This document shows, piece after piece, positions 25,648-34,997 of a stretch of DNA of 64,000 nt. Made by a program: the position numbers and the translations under genes. Origin of the DNA: Maribacter aquimaris (GTDB taxonomy: Bacteria; Bacteroidota; Bacteroidia; Flavobacteriales; Flavobacteriaceae); contig NZ_JABTCF010000001.1 of assembly GCF_014596745.1 (NCBI RefSeq), forward strand, positions 310,001 to 374,000, given 5' to 3'. Within the stretch, counting starts at the first letter, position 1. Every line of letters begins with the position of its first letter. The notes under the pieces are model-generated. The model was not told the origin of the DNA, made no database searches, and saw only the letters and a list, made by a program, of their open reading frames with translations.

Positions 25648-28554
25648 TCAATTTACCAAAGCATTTTTTAAGATTGTAATAGGATGCATTGCATCCCTGT
25701 CGGTGCCGTCCTTTATTTGGTGTCTACAACTGGTTCCGTTGGCCGATATAATGGTCGAATCACCACTCTGACGGATGGCAGGAAACAATTTAAGCTCCCC
25801 GATTTGCATACTTACATCGTAATGCTCTTTTTCATACCCAAAGGAACCGGCCATACCACAGCAACCGGAACTAATGATGGTCACCGAATAATTTTCGGGC
25901 AAATTGAGGATATCAAAAGTCACTTTTTGATTCGACAATGCCTTTTGATGACAATGGTTATGTATTTTAATGGTTTTGGCCTCTTTGGTAAATCTATCGG
26001 AAGTCAATAGACCTTTCTCAATCTCTTTGGCCAAAAATTCCTCAATTAAAAATACGTTATCCGCAATCGCCTTCACCCCTTCTTGATCCGGGACCAATCT
26101 TTTGTATTCATCCCTAAAGGATAATATGGCCGATGGTTCTATTCCAAGCACCGGGGTATCCTGTCCTAAAAACAATTTCAATTCCTTGACATTTGCAATA
26201 GCCAATTTTTTAGCCTGTTTCAAAAACCCTTTTGACAAATAGGTCCGTCCACTTTCCGCATAAAACAATTGAATATCATACCCCAGTCGGGTAAGCAATT
26301 CTATAGCATCCTTACCGAGATCGGTATCCATATAATGGGTAAACTCATCAATATAAAGAACTACCTTTCTTTTTATTTTATTTTCCTGTAATTTAGTATT
26401 TTGAAGATGCTTGTTAAAATTAAAACTTGAAACTTTTGGCATAGACCGTTCCTTGGCGACGCCAACCGATTGCTTTAACAATCCACTAAGCCATTCGGAG
26501 CCATAAACAGCATTGGTAAGCCAGGCCACCTTACTACTGATTTTATTGAGTTCGGTATTGTATGCAAAGAGTTTGCTTCGCAAAGAATACCCATTTTGTT
26601 CTTGGTATTGATATAGAAATTCCGCCTTAAGGCTGGCAATATCCACATTACTGGGACATTCACTGGCACAAGCCTTACAACTTAAACAAAGGTCGAAAAC
26701 CTCCTTTAATTCACTTTGATTGAATTTATTGGAGCCAGCCCCGTTGGTCAAAAATTCACGAAAGGCATTGGCCCTTCCCCTCGTTGTATCTTTTTCGTTC
26801 TTTGTGGCGTGGTAACTAGGGCACATACCTCCTTTGGCATGGTGGGTCTTTCGGCAATCGCCACTCCCATTACATTTTTCCGTAGCCTTTAAAATCCCCT
26901 CACTATCGGAAAAATCCATTAAGGTCGGGATTTCCGGTTCATCCCTATCGATCTCATAACGCAGGGATTCATCCATAGGGTAGGCATCGACGATCTTTCC
27001 AGGATTGAAAACCCCCTTAGGGTCAAAAGAAGCCTTGATCCGCTTGAGAAGTTCGTAATTCTTTTCCCCAATCATCAATGGGATAAACTCTGCACGGACA
27101 ATACCATCACCATGTTCCCCACTAAAAGAACCTCGATATTTTTTGGTCAGTTTAGCGACATCCGTGGTTATAGAACGAAACAAAGCCACATCCTTGGATT
27201 TCTTAAGGTTCAGTATCGGCCTCAAATGCAGTTCACCTGCACCGGCGTGGGCATAATAAACCGCATTTTGTTTATACCCTTTCATGATTTCACTGAATTC
27301 TGCAATAAAATCCTTCAGGTCCTCAAGAGCAACCGCCGTATCCTCAATACAGGCCACGGCCTTCATATCCCCAACGATATTACCCAAGAGCCCAAGTCCC
27401 GCTTTTCGAAGTTCAACGGCTTTCGCTATATCTCCCCCATAAAGAATAGGATTGGCATAGCTTAATCCGGAAGCTTTTATAGTCACAATAAGTTTTTGGA
27501 TCTCGTTTTGAAGTTCTTCCTCACTATCTGCCTTTAGTTCCAGCATCAATAACGCCGCTGGATCCCCTTCCACAAAAAATCGATTTTTGAGTTGGGTGGT
27601 ATTGTTTTTGGTACAATCCAAAATAACCTTATCCATCATTTCGCATAAGTGCAAACCATGCCCCATAACAGGGACCACATCACTCAAACAATCTTCCAAG
27701 GTCGTATAATGCGTGACCACCATGGCGGAATACTTTGGTGGTATTTCATCTAAATGTACCGTAATTTCAGTGGTGAAAGCCAAGGTTCCCTCACTTCCTG
27801 TAAGCAGGTTACAGTAGTTGAAGGTTTCTTCGGGACCATCGAAGATGCTGCTTTTCAGCAATTCATCAATCGCATATCCGGTATTTCGCCTATGAATTTC
27901 CGGTTTTGGGAATTCACTCTTTATCTCTTCTTGTATTTCCTTATTAGACAACTCATTGAATACGTCTTTATAAATCTTTCCTTCAAGGCCGTCCAAAGCA
28001 ATTTTTTCTTGGAATTCCCTTTTTGAAAGAGGTTTGAATTCCACTTCGGAACCATCGGACAATATTGTTTTTAAGGAAATAACCTTATCCCTAGTCACCC
28101 CATATTGGATGGATGTAGTCCCAGAAGAGTTGTTTCCGACCATTCCCCCCAACATACAACGGTTCGATGTAGACGTATTCGGTCCAAAAAACAATCCGTG
28201 TGGTTCCAGGTATTGATTAAGTTCATCACGAATGACGCCCGGCTGTATGGTTACCCGTTTATTTGCAACATCCAAATCAATGATCTGGGTAAAGTGTTTT
28301 GATACATCAACAACGATTCCGTCACCCACACACTGTCCGGCCAATGAAGTACCTGCCGTCCTTGGAATAATCCCCATGTTATTTTTGGAAGCGAATTCCA
28401 CTATTTTCTTAATGTCCCCAACATTCTTAGGAAAAGCAACAGCCTTAGGTATTTTACGGTAAACCGAGGCGTCTGTGGCATACAAGGTTGTACTTAAGTT
28501 ATCCGTCAGTAATTCGCCTGCAAGTTCCTGCCTCAACACATTCATATTCTCCAT
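25648..28554 (-). CDS. FAD-linked oxidase / Fe-S dehydrogenase (GlcD-GlcF or Dld-like fusion)
   Basis: A 968-residue flavo-iron-sulfur protein. Residues about 30-225 form the FAD_binding_4 (PCMH) domain with IIPRTAGTSLAGQCVGDGIV and NRCMLGGMVGNNSSGTTSIQ; about 260-520 is the FAD-oxidase C domain (YYAHAGAGELHLRPILNL, SFSGEHGDGIVRAEFI); about 600-660 holds ferredoxin-like clusters with CLSCKACASECPSN; the C-terminus has two cysteine-rich CCG-type elements (HNHCHQKALS and SSGCCGMAGSFGYEKEHYD). It probably oxidises a 2-hydroxyacid such as D-lactate, glycolate or D-2-hydroxyglutarate and passes electrons to the respiratory chain. Start at ATG 28554. Confidence 0.88.
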   Translation of the reverse strand: MENMNVLRQELAGELLTDNLSTTLYATDASVYRKIPKAVAFPKNVGDIKKIVEFASKNNMGIIPRTAGTSLAGQCVGDGIVVDVSKHFTQIIDLDVANKRVTIQPGVIRDELNQYLEPHGLFFGPNTSTSNRCMLGGMVGNNSSGTTSIQYGVTRDKVISLKTILSDGSEVEFKPLSKREFQEKIALDGLEGKIYKDVFNELSNKEIQEEIKSEFPKPEIHRRNTGYAIDELLKSSIFDGPEETFNYCNLLTGSEGTLAFTTEITVHLDEIPPKYSAMVVTHYTTLEDCLSDVVPVMGHGLHLCEMMDKVILDCTKNNTTQLKNRFFVEGDPAALLMLELKADSEEELQNEIQKLIVTIKASGLSYANPILYGGDIAKAVELRKAGLGLLGNIVGDMKAVACIEDTAVALEDLKDFIAEFSEIMKGYKQNAVYYAHAGAGELHLRPILNLKKSKDVALFRSITTDVAKLTKKYRGSFSGEHGDGIVRAEFIPLMIGEKNYELLKRIKASFDPKGVFNPGKIVDAYPMDESLRYEIDRDEPEIPTLMDFSDSEGILKATEKCNGSGDCRKTHHAKGGMCPSYHATKNEKDTTRGRANAFREFLTNGAGSNKFNQSELKEVFDLCLSCKACASECPSNVDIASLKAEFLYQYQEQNGYSLRSKLFAYNTELNKISSKVAWLTNAVYGSEWLSGLLKQSVGVAKERSMPKVSSFNFNKHLQNTKLQENKIKRKVVLYIDEFTHYMDTDLGKDAIELLTRLGYDIQLFYAESGRTYLSKGFLKQAKKLAIANVKELKLFLGQDTPVLGIEPSAILSFRDEYKRLVPDQEGVKAIADNVFLIEEFLAKEIEKGLLTSDRFTKEAKTIKIHNHCHQKALSNQKVTFDILNLPENYSVTIISSGCCGMAGSFGYEKEHYDVSMQIGELKLFPAIRQSGDSTIISANGTSCRHQIKDGTDRDAMHPITILKNALVN

Positions 28555-28646
28555 GATCGATACGGTACAATTTATCGCGTAAAATTAAGATATTATTTTC
28601 AGCAATGTAAAGAATCCTTATTTTTACAACTCAAAAATCAAATCTT

Positions 28647-29138
28647 ATGAAATTTTTAAAAACACTTACGTTAATTGCTTGTATTGCTTCATTTTCGACT
28701 GTGTTCAGTCAGGAAATCTCAGAACACGCCATAGGTTTACGTATGGGGGACAGTGATGGTTTTGGAGCGGAAATCTCTTATCAAAAGTCACTTTCACGAT
28801 ATAATCGACTTGAGGTTGATTTAGGATGGAGGGACAATCGTAATTTCAGTGCCTTTAAACTTTCAGGAATTTACCAATGGGTGTTGCCCCTAGACGGTAA
28901 TTTCAATTGGTACTACGGTGTAGGCGGTGGATTGGGAAATGTAGATTTTGACTATCTTACCAATGATGATGACGGGCTATTTATTTTTGGTGCGGGTGAT
29001 ATAGGTGTAGAATATAATTTTGACATACCCCTTCTGATTTCACTGGATTTCAGACCTGAAATAGGTTTGATAGGATACGATGGTTTCTCGGACAATTTCG
29101 ACTTTGATATTGCCTTGGGAATACGGTACCAATTCTAA
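28647..29138 (+). CDS. Small outer-membrane beta-barrel protein
   Basis: A 163-residue protein with a signal peptide (about 1-22, ending TVFSQ). The mature part is an alternating amphipathic strand pattern with aromatic turns (LEVDLGWRDN, FKLSGIYQWVLPL, NWYYGVGGGLGNVDFDY) and a C-terminal strand ending in aromatic Phe (DIALGIRYQF), typical of eight-stranded OmpX/OmpW-size barrels. Exact function unknown. It stands alone and ends in a terminator. Confidence 0.8.
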   Translation: MKFLKTLTLIACIASFSTVFSQEISEHAIGLRMGDSDGFGAEISYQKSLSRYNRLEVDLGWRDNRNFSAFKLSGIYQWVLPLDGNFNWYYGVGGGLGNVDFDYLTNDDDGLFIFGAGDIGVEYNFDIPLLISLDFRPEIGLIGYDGFSDNFDFDIALGIRYQF

Positions 29139-29161
29139 ACAACTGACAACCATACAAGAAC

Positions 29162-29190
29162 AAAGCCCCCAACATTTGCCGGGGGCTTTT
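29162..29190 (+). terminator. Intrinsic terminator
   Basis: AAAGCCCCC and GGGGGCTTTT around a 10-nt loop, 23 bp after the barrel gene. Confidence 0.88.
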
Positions 29191-29241
29191 TATTTATGGG
29201 CAGTTATAACTACATTTACACTTCTATAAAAAACATAACGA

Positions 29242-30372
29242 ATGAAAAACATTTTATTACCCCTGATTGCCTTGGGAATTTTAGCTTCTTGCAACTCAAA
29301 ACCAGAAGGTTACACAATCAACGGAACATTAACCGGTGATGTCGCCGATAGTACTGCGGTATATTTAAAGAAAGCAGGCAAGCAAAATGGCCTTGTCAAT
29401 GTTGATACAACCATGGTCGTTAACGGAAACTTTGTGTTCACAGGTCAAAAAAACAGTCCTGAAATGCATTTTATCTTTGTAGACCAACTTGGTGGTTATG
29501 CAGCTACTATAGTGGAGAATGGTGAAATTGAATTTACGGCCCACAAAGACAGCCTTGGTTTTGCCAAAGCCATCGGCACCCCACAAAATGAATTTCTATA
29601 CGATTTTCAAAAAAACTCAAGGGAAGTATCAAATCAGGCAATAAACATACAAAAAGACCTTAGAACCGCTACCGGGGCAAGGGATACTGTTTTAGTAAAC
29701 TCATTACAAGAAGAACTGAATGAGTTACGGGGCGAGTACGAAGCTTTTGAACTTGACTATATAAAATCACACCCCAATGCTTTGATTTCCGCTTTATTGA
29801 TCGATAGAGCCATTAACACCAAAACATCGACTGGGGAAGAGCTTCGGGAATTGTATGATGGTCTCACCCCTGAAATCAAGGAAACTGAAGCCGCCAAGAA
29901 AGTCATGAAAACCCTGGATGCCTTAAATAAGAAGGAAGCCAGTTCCAAAAACACCAGCGTAGGTGCCATTGCCCCTGATTTTTCAGCCCCATCACCCTCA
30001 GGGGAATTTTTAGCCCTTAGCGATGTCAAGGGTAAGGTTACCCTTATTGATTTTTGGGCCGCATGGTGCAGACCTTGTCGTGCCGAAAACCCCAACGTTG
30101 TAAAGGTGTACAACAAATACAAGGAAAAAGGACTGAGTATCATCGGTGTTTCCTTGGATAAAACAGCGGAAGCCTGGAAAAAGGCCATCAGTGATGACGG
30201 ATTGGAATGGCACCATGTTTCAAATATTGCCTATTTTGATGATGCCATCGCGAAATTATACAATGTTGACGCCATACCCGCTACTTTCTTACTGGATGAA
30301 AATGGAGTCATTGTTGCCAAAAACCTAAGAGGCCCTGCTTTGGAGGCCCGTATTTCGGAATTGCTTGATTGA
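29242..30372 (+). CDS. TlpA-like disulfide reductase lipoprotein with DUF4369
   Basis: A 376-residue envelope lipoprotein. Signal peptide with lipobox LASC (Cys16); residues about 22-120 are a DUF4369 beta domain (GYTINGTLTGDVADSTAVYL); about 120-230 a helical linker; about 240-376 a thioredoxin fold with the redox motif WAAWCRPCRAENP (Cys near 276 and 279) and the cis-Pro region VDAIPATFLLDENG. It should reduce disulfides in the periplasm, for example during cytochrome c maturation or repair of exported proteins. Followed by a strong terminator. Confidence 0.9.
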   Translation: MKNILLPLIALGILASCNSKPEGYTINGTLTGDVADSTAVYLKKAGKQNGLVNVDTTMVVNGNFVFTGQKNSPEMHFIFVDQLGGYAATIVENGEIEFTAHKDSLGFAKAIGTPQNEFLYDFQKNSREVSNQAINIQKDLRTATGARDTVLVNSLQEELNELRGEYEAFELDYIKSHPNALISALLIDRAINTKTSTGEELRELYDGLTPEIKETEAAKKVMKTLDALNKKEASSKNTSVGAIAPDFSAPSPSGEFLALSDVKGKVTLIDFWAAWCRPCRAENPNVVKVYNKYKEKGLSIIGVSLDKTAEAWKKAISDDGLEWHHVSNIAYFDDAIAKLYNVDAIPATFLLDENGVIVAKNLRGPALEARISELLD

Positions 30373-30391
30373 TCGGGCAACCCGCAATAAC

Positions 30392-30430
30392 AAAAAGCCC
30401 TTCAAGTGTATTATACTTGAAGGGCTTTTT
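30392..30430. terminator. Bidirectional intrinsic terminator
   Basis: AGCCCTTCAAGT and ACTTGAAGGGCT form a perfect 12-bp stem, 7-nt loop, with A- and T-runs; it lies between the convergent tlpA-like and rhomboid genes. Confidence 0.92.
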
Positions 30431-30518
30431 ATGTTTTACAACCTTATTACAAAAAACAGGCGTATGGCAATTAAAATCACCAAGAGCTATTTCGAAGCTC
30501 CATAAAAACAAATGGCTT

Positions 30519-31169
30519 TTAAATTTTACCCAATTTTTCCATCACGAATAGGATAACAATAGGAATGGCCAAGAGAATAACCATTAAGGTGTCGGTAACC
30601 AAAAGCTCGGGCTTGAACAACAATGTCGCGACATAACCTCCAATCGCACCTCCAAAATGGGCTGTATGTCCAATATTACCCAAACGCTTTTTCATTCCAT
30701 AAATAGAATATAACAAATATCCGATACCCAATACATAGGCCGGTAAAGGTATAGGTATGAACATGATTCCCAATCGCATGTCGGGCTGTAATAATATGGC
30801 CGCATACAATATTCCCGTAACCGCTCCACTTGCCCCAACAGCACTATAGTAAGGTTCATCCTTATGGAAAAACAACGCCAATAGGCTTCCGGCAATTAGA
30901 CTTACAAAATAAATCCCCACGAATTTCGCTGGACCGAACCACGAAATGACCACATCGGCAAAAAAATATAGCGTGAACATATTCATAAAGAGGTGGGACA
31001 TATCCACATGCAGAAAACCTGATGTCAACATTCTATCTTTTTGTCCCGCCTTTATCGCGCCAATTCCAAACTTATACCGTTCGAAAAAATTGGTGTCATT
31101 AAATCCTTTTAAGGATACGAGTACATTGGCCGCTATAATGGCAATGGTAGCGATGTGTAAATTATACAT
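30519..31169 (-). CDS. Rhomboid-family intramembrane serine protease
   Basis: A 216-residue polytopic membrane protease. Catalytic features: HVDMSHLFMNMFTLYFF (His/Asn of TM2), VGASGAVTGILYAA (GxSG serine in TM4) and GHTAHFGGAIGGYVATLLF (catalytic His in TM6). It cleaves other membrane proteins within the bilayer; substrate unknown. I use the ATG at 31169 (MYNLHIATIAI) because the frame's first ATG at 31196 lies inside the -7 box that drives the gene. Divergent from the acyltransferase gene. Confidence 0.9.
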   Translation of the reverse strand: MYNLHIATIAIIAANVLVSLKGFNDTNFFERYKFGIGAIKAGQKDRMLTSGFLHVDMSHLFMNMFTLYFFADVVISWFGPAKFVGIYFVSLIAGSLLALFFHKDEPYYSAVGASGAVTGILYAAILLQPDMRLGIMFIPIPLPAYVLGIGYLLYSIYGMKKRLGNIGHTAHFGGAIGGYVATLLFKPELLVTDTLMVILLAIPIVILFVMEKLGKI

Positions 31170-31193
31170 GTTATGAAGCGTTACATTTCGTGT

Positions 31194-31211
31194 CAAATAT
31201 AGCTATATTTG
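31194..31211. promoter_or_regulatory. Back-to-back divergent -7 boxes forming an 18-bp palindrome
   Basis: CAAATATAGCTATATTTG is a perfect palindrome. Read rightwards it ends in TATATTTG (31204-31211, 18 nt before the ATG of the acyltransferase); read leftwards it ends in the same box (31201-31194, 24 nt before the rhomboid ATG). No TTG -33 box is at the usual distance on either side. Confidence 0.6.
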
Positions 31212-31229
31212 CGGTTTACTACATAATTC

Positions 31230-32108
31230 ATGCAGCTACTTGCCTTTATTTTAATCTACCCATTATTGTGGGTTATTTCAATTCTGCCCCATCATTTGTT
31301 TTATGGGTTTTCCAATTTTATGTTCTTTTTGGTATATCGGGTTATCGGGTATCGTAAAAAAGTGGTTCGCGGTAATCTGGAATTGGTTTTTCCAGACAAA
31401 TCCAAAGAGGAATTAAATGCAATAGAAAAGGATTTTTACCACCATATGTGCGACATGTTCCTGGAAATGGTCAAAGGTATGAATCTTTCAAAAGAAGCCT
31501 TTAAAAGGAAATACAACGTTACCAATATCGAGGTTCTTCATGAAATCGAGAAAGAGAAAAGCATATTACTTGTTTGTGCACATTACGCCAACTGGGAATG
31601 GAACGTAAGCCTTAGCAATTACACGGCTTCCAAGGGCTATGCCGTTTACCAAAAAATAAGCAATCCTTATTTTGACAAACTGGTCAAGAAAATCAGGGCC
31701 AAACACCACACCAGCCTAATCACCCAAAAAGAAACCATCAAAACCGTTATACAGAATCACCAAGATAACATTAGGGCCATATACGGTATGGTCAGTGACC
31801 AATCTCCCCAAGCCCAACGAGCCCAATATTGGAAAGAATTCATGGGGGTTAAGGTCCCAGTCTTTAACGGTGCGGAAAATTTAGCACGAAAACTTGATCT
31901 TGCCGTTGTATTCTTAAAAGTCAGTAAAGTAAAACGTGGTTACTACAATGCAGAGTTCATACCTATTACCACGGCCGGAAGCAACACTGCAAAAAACGAA
32001 ATCACGGATAAGTTCCTCGCCCTTACCGAACAACAGATCAAGGAACGTCCGGAACTATATTTTTGGACCCATCGCCGTTGGAAACACAGAGACAAGGCCC
32101 CTAAATAG
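31230..32108 (+). CDS. LpxL/HtrB-type lysophospholipid (lipid A) acyltransferase
   Basis: A 292-residue membrane-anchored acyltransferase. An N-terminal hydrophobic segment (1-40) is followed by the HX4E motif in LLVCAHYANWEWNVSL, VYQKISNPYFDKLVKKIR, and GMVSDQSPQAQRAQYWKEFMG; the C-terminal IKERPELYFWTHRRWKHRDK is characteristic of the lauroyl/myristoyl transferase family. It adds a secondary acyl chain to lipid A or a similar lipid at the inner membrane. Driven by the palindromic divergent promoter. The convergent gene begins 13 bp past its stop. Confidence 0.9.
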   Translation: MQLLAFILIYPLLWVISILPHHLFYGFSNFMFFLVYRVIGYRKKVVRGNLELVFPDKSKEELNAIEKDFYHHMCDMFLEMVKGMNLSKEAFKRKYNVTNIEVLHEIEKEKSILLVCAHYANWEWNVSLSNYTASKGYAVYQKISNPYFDKLVKKIRAKHHTSLITQKETIKTVIQNHQDNIRAIYGMVSDQSPQAQRAQYWKEFMGVKVPVFNGAENLARKLDLAVVFLKVSKVKRGYYNAEFIPITTAGSNTAKNEITDKFLALTEQQIKERPELYFWTHRRWKHRDKAPK

Positions 32109-32121
32109 GGTACACAAACTT

Positions 32122-32907
32122 CTAGTTCGATTGATAAACCAAGGTGGCTATTACAATGCAATGATCACTGGCATAATTTTCACAAACTATTTCATAATCG
32201 ATGACCTTCCACCGTTCTGGCATGTTGTACAAAATATGATCCAGACAAACTTTCGGTTGATTTGCAGGCCAAGTTTTTTGTCTGGCCTCGGGAATTTGGG
32301 GTTTATAGAATGTTTTCCTTAGTATTTTCAAGGTTTCACTGTCAGGACCATCATTCAAATCGCCAACCAACAACGTTGGGTATTCGGATGCTCCCAAGAC
32401 CTCATTAATGGCTTTTGCCTGCATTAGTCGATCCGTATTATCGCCCAAATGATCCAAATGCGTACCCACGAATTGAATGACATTTCCGTTTTTTGTCTTT
32501 ACCCTAGTCAATAGCGCAGCTCTCGGTTCAGAACTACTCTGGTGTGGCAACGGAATATTCTCGGAAGCAATAAAACTTAACTTGGAAAGAACCGCCTCAC
32601 CGTACTCCCCTCCATCAAAGTACATCGCCCTTGCGAATAAGGATACCATATTGGTACGTATGCCAATTTCTGTCGGCAAATCAAATTTCTTTGCCCTATT
32701 GGTTTTAAAATCGACTTCCTGCATGGCAACCAAGTCAGGCTTGTACTTATTTATCACTCCGGCAATGGTGTCTAGATTGAAATCATTTTTAGTGGTTGCC
32801 CCATGCAGTATATTAAAACTTATCACCTTTAAAGTATCGGTTTGGGAATACCCATTGAAGTAAACACAGAATACAACACAAAGTAGTAACCTTATTTTAT
32901 TTGCCAT
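32122..32907 (-). CDS. Exported endonuclease/exonuclease/phosphatase-family protein
   Basis: A 261-residue protein with a signal peptide (MANKIRLLLCVVFCVYFNG). All fold motifs are present: LKVISFNILHGATTK (Asn), PDLVAMQEVDF (metal Glu), VGTHLDHLGD, LLVGDLNDGPDS (Asp/Asn) and the terminal YASDHCIVIATLV (Asp-His). The reaction may be a nuclease, phosphodiesterase or sphingomyelinase-like hydrolysis in the periplasm. The frame stays open for 52 more codons, but those overlap glmM; the signal peptide fixes the start at ATG 32907, 10 bp after the glmM stop, suggesting one operon. Confidence 0.85.
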   Translation of the reverse strand: MANKIRLLLCVVFCVYFNGYSQTDTLKVISFNILHGATTKNDFNLDTIAGVINKYKPDLVAMQEVDFKTNRAKKFDLPTEIGIRTNMVSLFARAMYFDGGEYGEAVLSKLSFIASENIPLPHQSSSEPRAALLTRVKTKNGNVIQFVGTHLDHLGDNTDRLMQAKAINEVLGASEYPTLLVGDLNDGPDSETLKILRKTFYKPQIPEARQKTWPANQPKVCLDHILYNMPERWKVIDYEIVCENYASDHCIVIATLVYQSN

Positions 32908-32917
32908 AGCTTGAATT

Positions 32918-34306
32918 TTAGATGCCTGAAATCTCCTTGATCTCACCGATAATCCGATCCGCCAGTCCGTCAGCTTCACTTTGACTTTTGGCTTCCGTAT
33001 AAATTCGGATAATAGGTTCGGTATTCGATTTACGTAAGTGCACCCAATTTTCGGCAAAATCAACCTTTACACCATCAATGGTGGAAACTTCCTCCCCTGC
33101 ATATTTATCTGCCATGGCTTTTAAGATACCATCAACATCCAATTCAGGAGTCAATTGAATTTTCTTTTTGCTCATAAAATAGCTTGGATAGCTATCACGC
33201 AGTTCCTTAACCGTTCCACCCTTTTCTGCCATCAACATCAAAAACAAGGCTGTACCGACCAAAGCGTCACGACCATAATGACTTTCAGGATAGATGATAC
33301 CACCGTTACCTTCACCTCCAATTATAGCCTTATTCGCCTTCATCTTGGTCACTACATTCACTTCACCTACCGCTGCAGCCTCATAAGTGCCCCCATGCTT
33401 TTCGGTAATATCCCGTAACGCCCTTGAGGACGAAAGGTTGGAAACCGTATTTCCTTTTGTTTTCCCCAGCACATAGTCGGCACAAGCCACCAAGGTATAT
33501 TCCTCACCGAACATTTCCCCATCATTACTGATAAATGCCAATCGATCAACATCCGGATCTACCACAATACCGAAATCGGCCTTTTCCTTGACAACCCGTT
33601 CACAGATATCACCCAAATGCTCCTTTAATGGCTCAGGGTTATGGGGAAATTCACCGGTTGGATCACAATACAATTTCACCACTTCAACCCCTAAGGTCTC
33701 CAATAACTTAGGGATAACGATACCCCCTGTTGAATTGACCCCATCGACCACCACTTTAAAGTTGGCCTTTCTAATGGTATCGGCATCAACCAAGTCAAGG
33801 TCTAAAACCTCATCAATATGAATATCGATATACGCATCATTCTTGGTTATACTACCCAAGTCATCAACCGCTGCGAATGTGAAATCCTCACTTTCCGCAA
33901 TCCCAAGGATCTTGGCCCCCTGCGAAGCATCCAAGAACTCCCCTTTTTCATTCAGGAGTTTCAAAGCGTTCCATTGTTTGGGATTATGACTGGCAGTCAA
34001 TATAATGCCACCATCCGCTTTTTCCAAAGGAACGGCAATTTCAACGGTAGGTGTTGTTGACAAATCCAAATCAATGACATCAATTCCCAATCCCACCAAA
34101 GTGGAAACCACAAGGTTTTGAATCATCTCACCGGACAATCTTGCATCCCTACCTATGACCACTTTCAATTTTTCCTTTTTTGAATAGCCTTTTAGCCATA
34201 TACCATAGGCGGCTGCAAATTTAACCGCATCAATAGGTGTTAGGTTTTCACCTGGTTGACCCCCTATAGTACCTCTTATCCCTGAAATTGATTTAATAAG
34301 CGTCAT
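32918..34306 (-). CDS. glmM: Phosphoglucosamine mutase
   Basis: A 462-residue alpha-D-phosphohexomutase: converts glucosamine-6-phosphate to glucosamine-1-phosphate for peptidoglycan and lipopolysaccharide precursors. Active-site phosphoserine Ser106 in ILTASHNPKQWNALKLL, metal site DPDVDR at 250-255, sugar-binding GEGNGG at 331-336 and the phosphate loop RKSNTEPIIRIYTEA near the C-terminus. Members of this clade may also accept glucose or mannose phosphates; glmM is preferred from the TASHNP context and overall length. A -7 box lies just upstream. Confidence 0.87.
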   Translation of the reverse strand: MTLIKSISGIRGTIGGQPGENLTPIDAVKFAAAYGIWLKGYSKKEKLKVVIGRDARLSGEMIQNLVVSTLVGLGIDVIDLDLSTTPTVEIAVPLEKADGGIILTASHNPKQWNALKLLNEKGEFLDASQGAKILGIAESEDFTFAAVDDLGSITKNDAYIDIHIDEVLDLDLVDADTIRKANFKVVVDGVNSTGGIVIPKLLETLGVEVVKLYCDPTGEFPHNPEPLKEHLGDICERVVKEKADFGIVVDPDVDRLAFISNDGEMFGEEYTLVACADYVLGKTKGNTVSNLSSSRALRDITEKHGGTYEAAAVGEVNVVTKMKANKAIIGGEGNGGIIYPESHYGRDALVGTALFLMLMAEKGGTVKELRDSYPSYFMSKKKIQLTPELDVDGILKAMADKYAGEEVSTIDGVKVDFAENWVHLRKSNTEPIIRIYTEAKSQSEADGLADRIIGEIKEISGI

Positions 34307-34326
34307 GATTTTTATAAATTTTTATG

Positions 34327-34334
34327 CAAATATA
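34327..34334 (-). promoter_or_regulatory. -7 box for glmM
   Basis: On the - strand TATATTTG, 20 nt before the ATG at 34306. No well-placed -33 TTG. Confidence 0.45.
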
Positions 34335-34400
34335 AAAGACTAATGCCAATCCTAACCTTCAATTTGGTAAATTCGACCTTATGAACCATATAATAGCCCT

Positions 34401-34985
34401 ATGAATTTTCTGGCCCATATTTATCTTTCCTTCGGTGATAAGGAAATTGCCATAGGCAACTTTATTGCCGATAGCATCCGTGGAAATAAAATTGACCACT
34501 TACCAAGTCGCATTCAAAAAGGGGTCATATTGCATCGGGAAATAGACACCTATACCGATTCGCACCCTATCCCCAAAATAAGTAGCAAACGCTTACACAA
34601 AAACTACAGTCATTATAGCCGGGTAATCGTTGATATCTATTATGACCATTTTTTAGCCAAGAATTGGAAACACTATTCCGATACGCCATTAAAGATATTC
34701 GTGAATGATTTTTATGACCTATTGGAAGATAATTACGCGATACTACCAACAGGTGTCCAACGAATGATGCCTTATATGATCAGTGATGATTGGTTGTTCA
34801 ATTATTCTAAAATGGAGGGTATCGACAAGGTATTGCAGGGTATGGACCGAAGGACAAAAAATAGGTCAAAAATGAATTTTGCCATTTTAGACCTGGAAGA
34901 ACACTATTCGGATTTCGAAAAGGAATTCACTTCTTTTTTTAATGAATTGATAACTTTCTCAAAACAAAAATATAAATCACTATAG
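34401..34985 (+). CDS. Acyl carrier protein phosphodiesterase-like protein (AcpH family)
   Basis: A 194-residue soluble protein. The start MNFLAHIYLSFGDKEIAIGNFIADSIRG and LQKGVILHREIDTYTDSHP (written in the protein as IQKGVILHREIDTYTDSHPI) are characteristic of AcpH, as is YDHFLAKNWKHYSDTPLK. AcpH removes the 4'-phosphopantetheine arm from acyl carrier protein, but Bacteroidota members are untested. First gene of a rightward run; gamma-glutamyltransferase follows after 12 bp. Confidence 0.83.
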   Translation: MNFLAHIYLSFGDKEIAIGNFIADSIRGNKIDHLPSRIQKGVILHREIDTYTDSHPIPKISSKRLHKNYSHYSRVIVDIYYDHFLAKNWKHYSDTPLKIFVNDFYDLLEDNYAILPTGVQRMMPYMISDDWLFNYSKMEGIDKVLQGMDRRTKNRSKMNFAILDLEEHYSDFEKEFTSFFNELITFSKQKYKSL

Positions 34986-34997
34986 CTTGTATATCAA

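Noticed and set aside
32908-33063. N-terminal extension of the endonuclease-fold gene to 33063
   Set aside because: It would overlap glmM by about 145 bp and hide the signal peptide that begins at ATG 32907.
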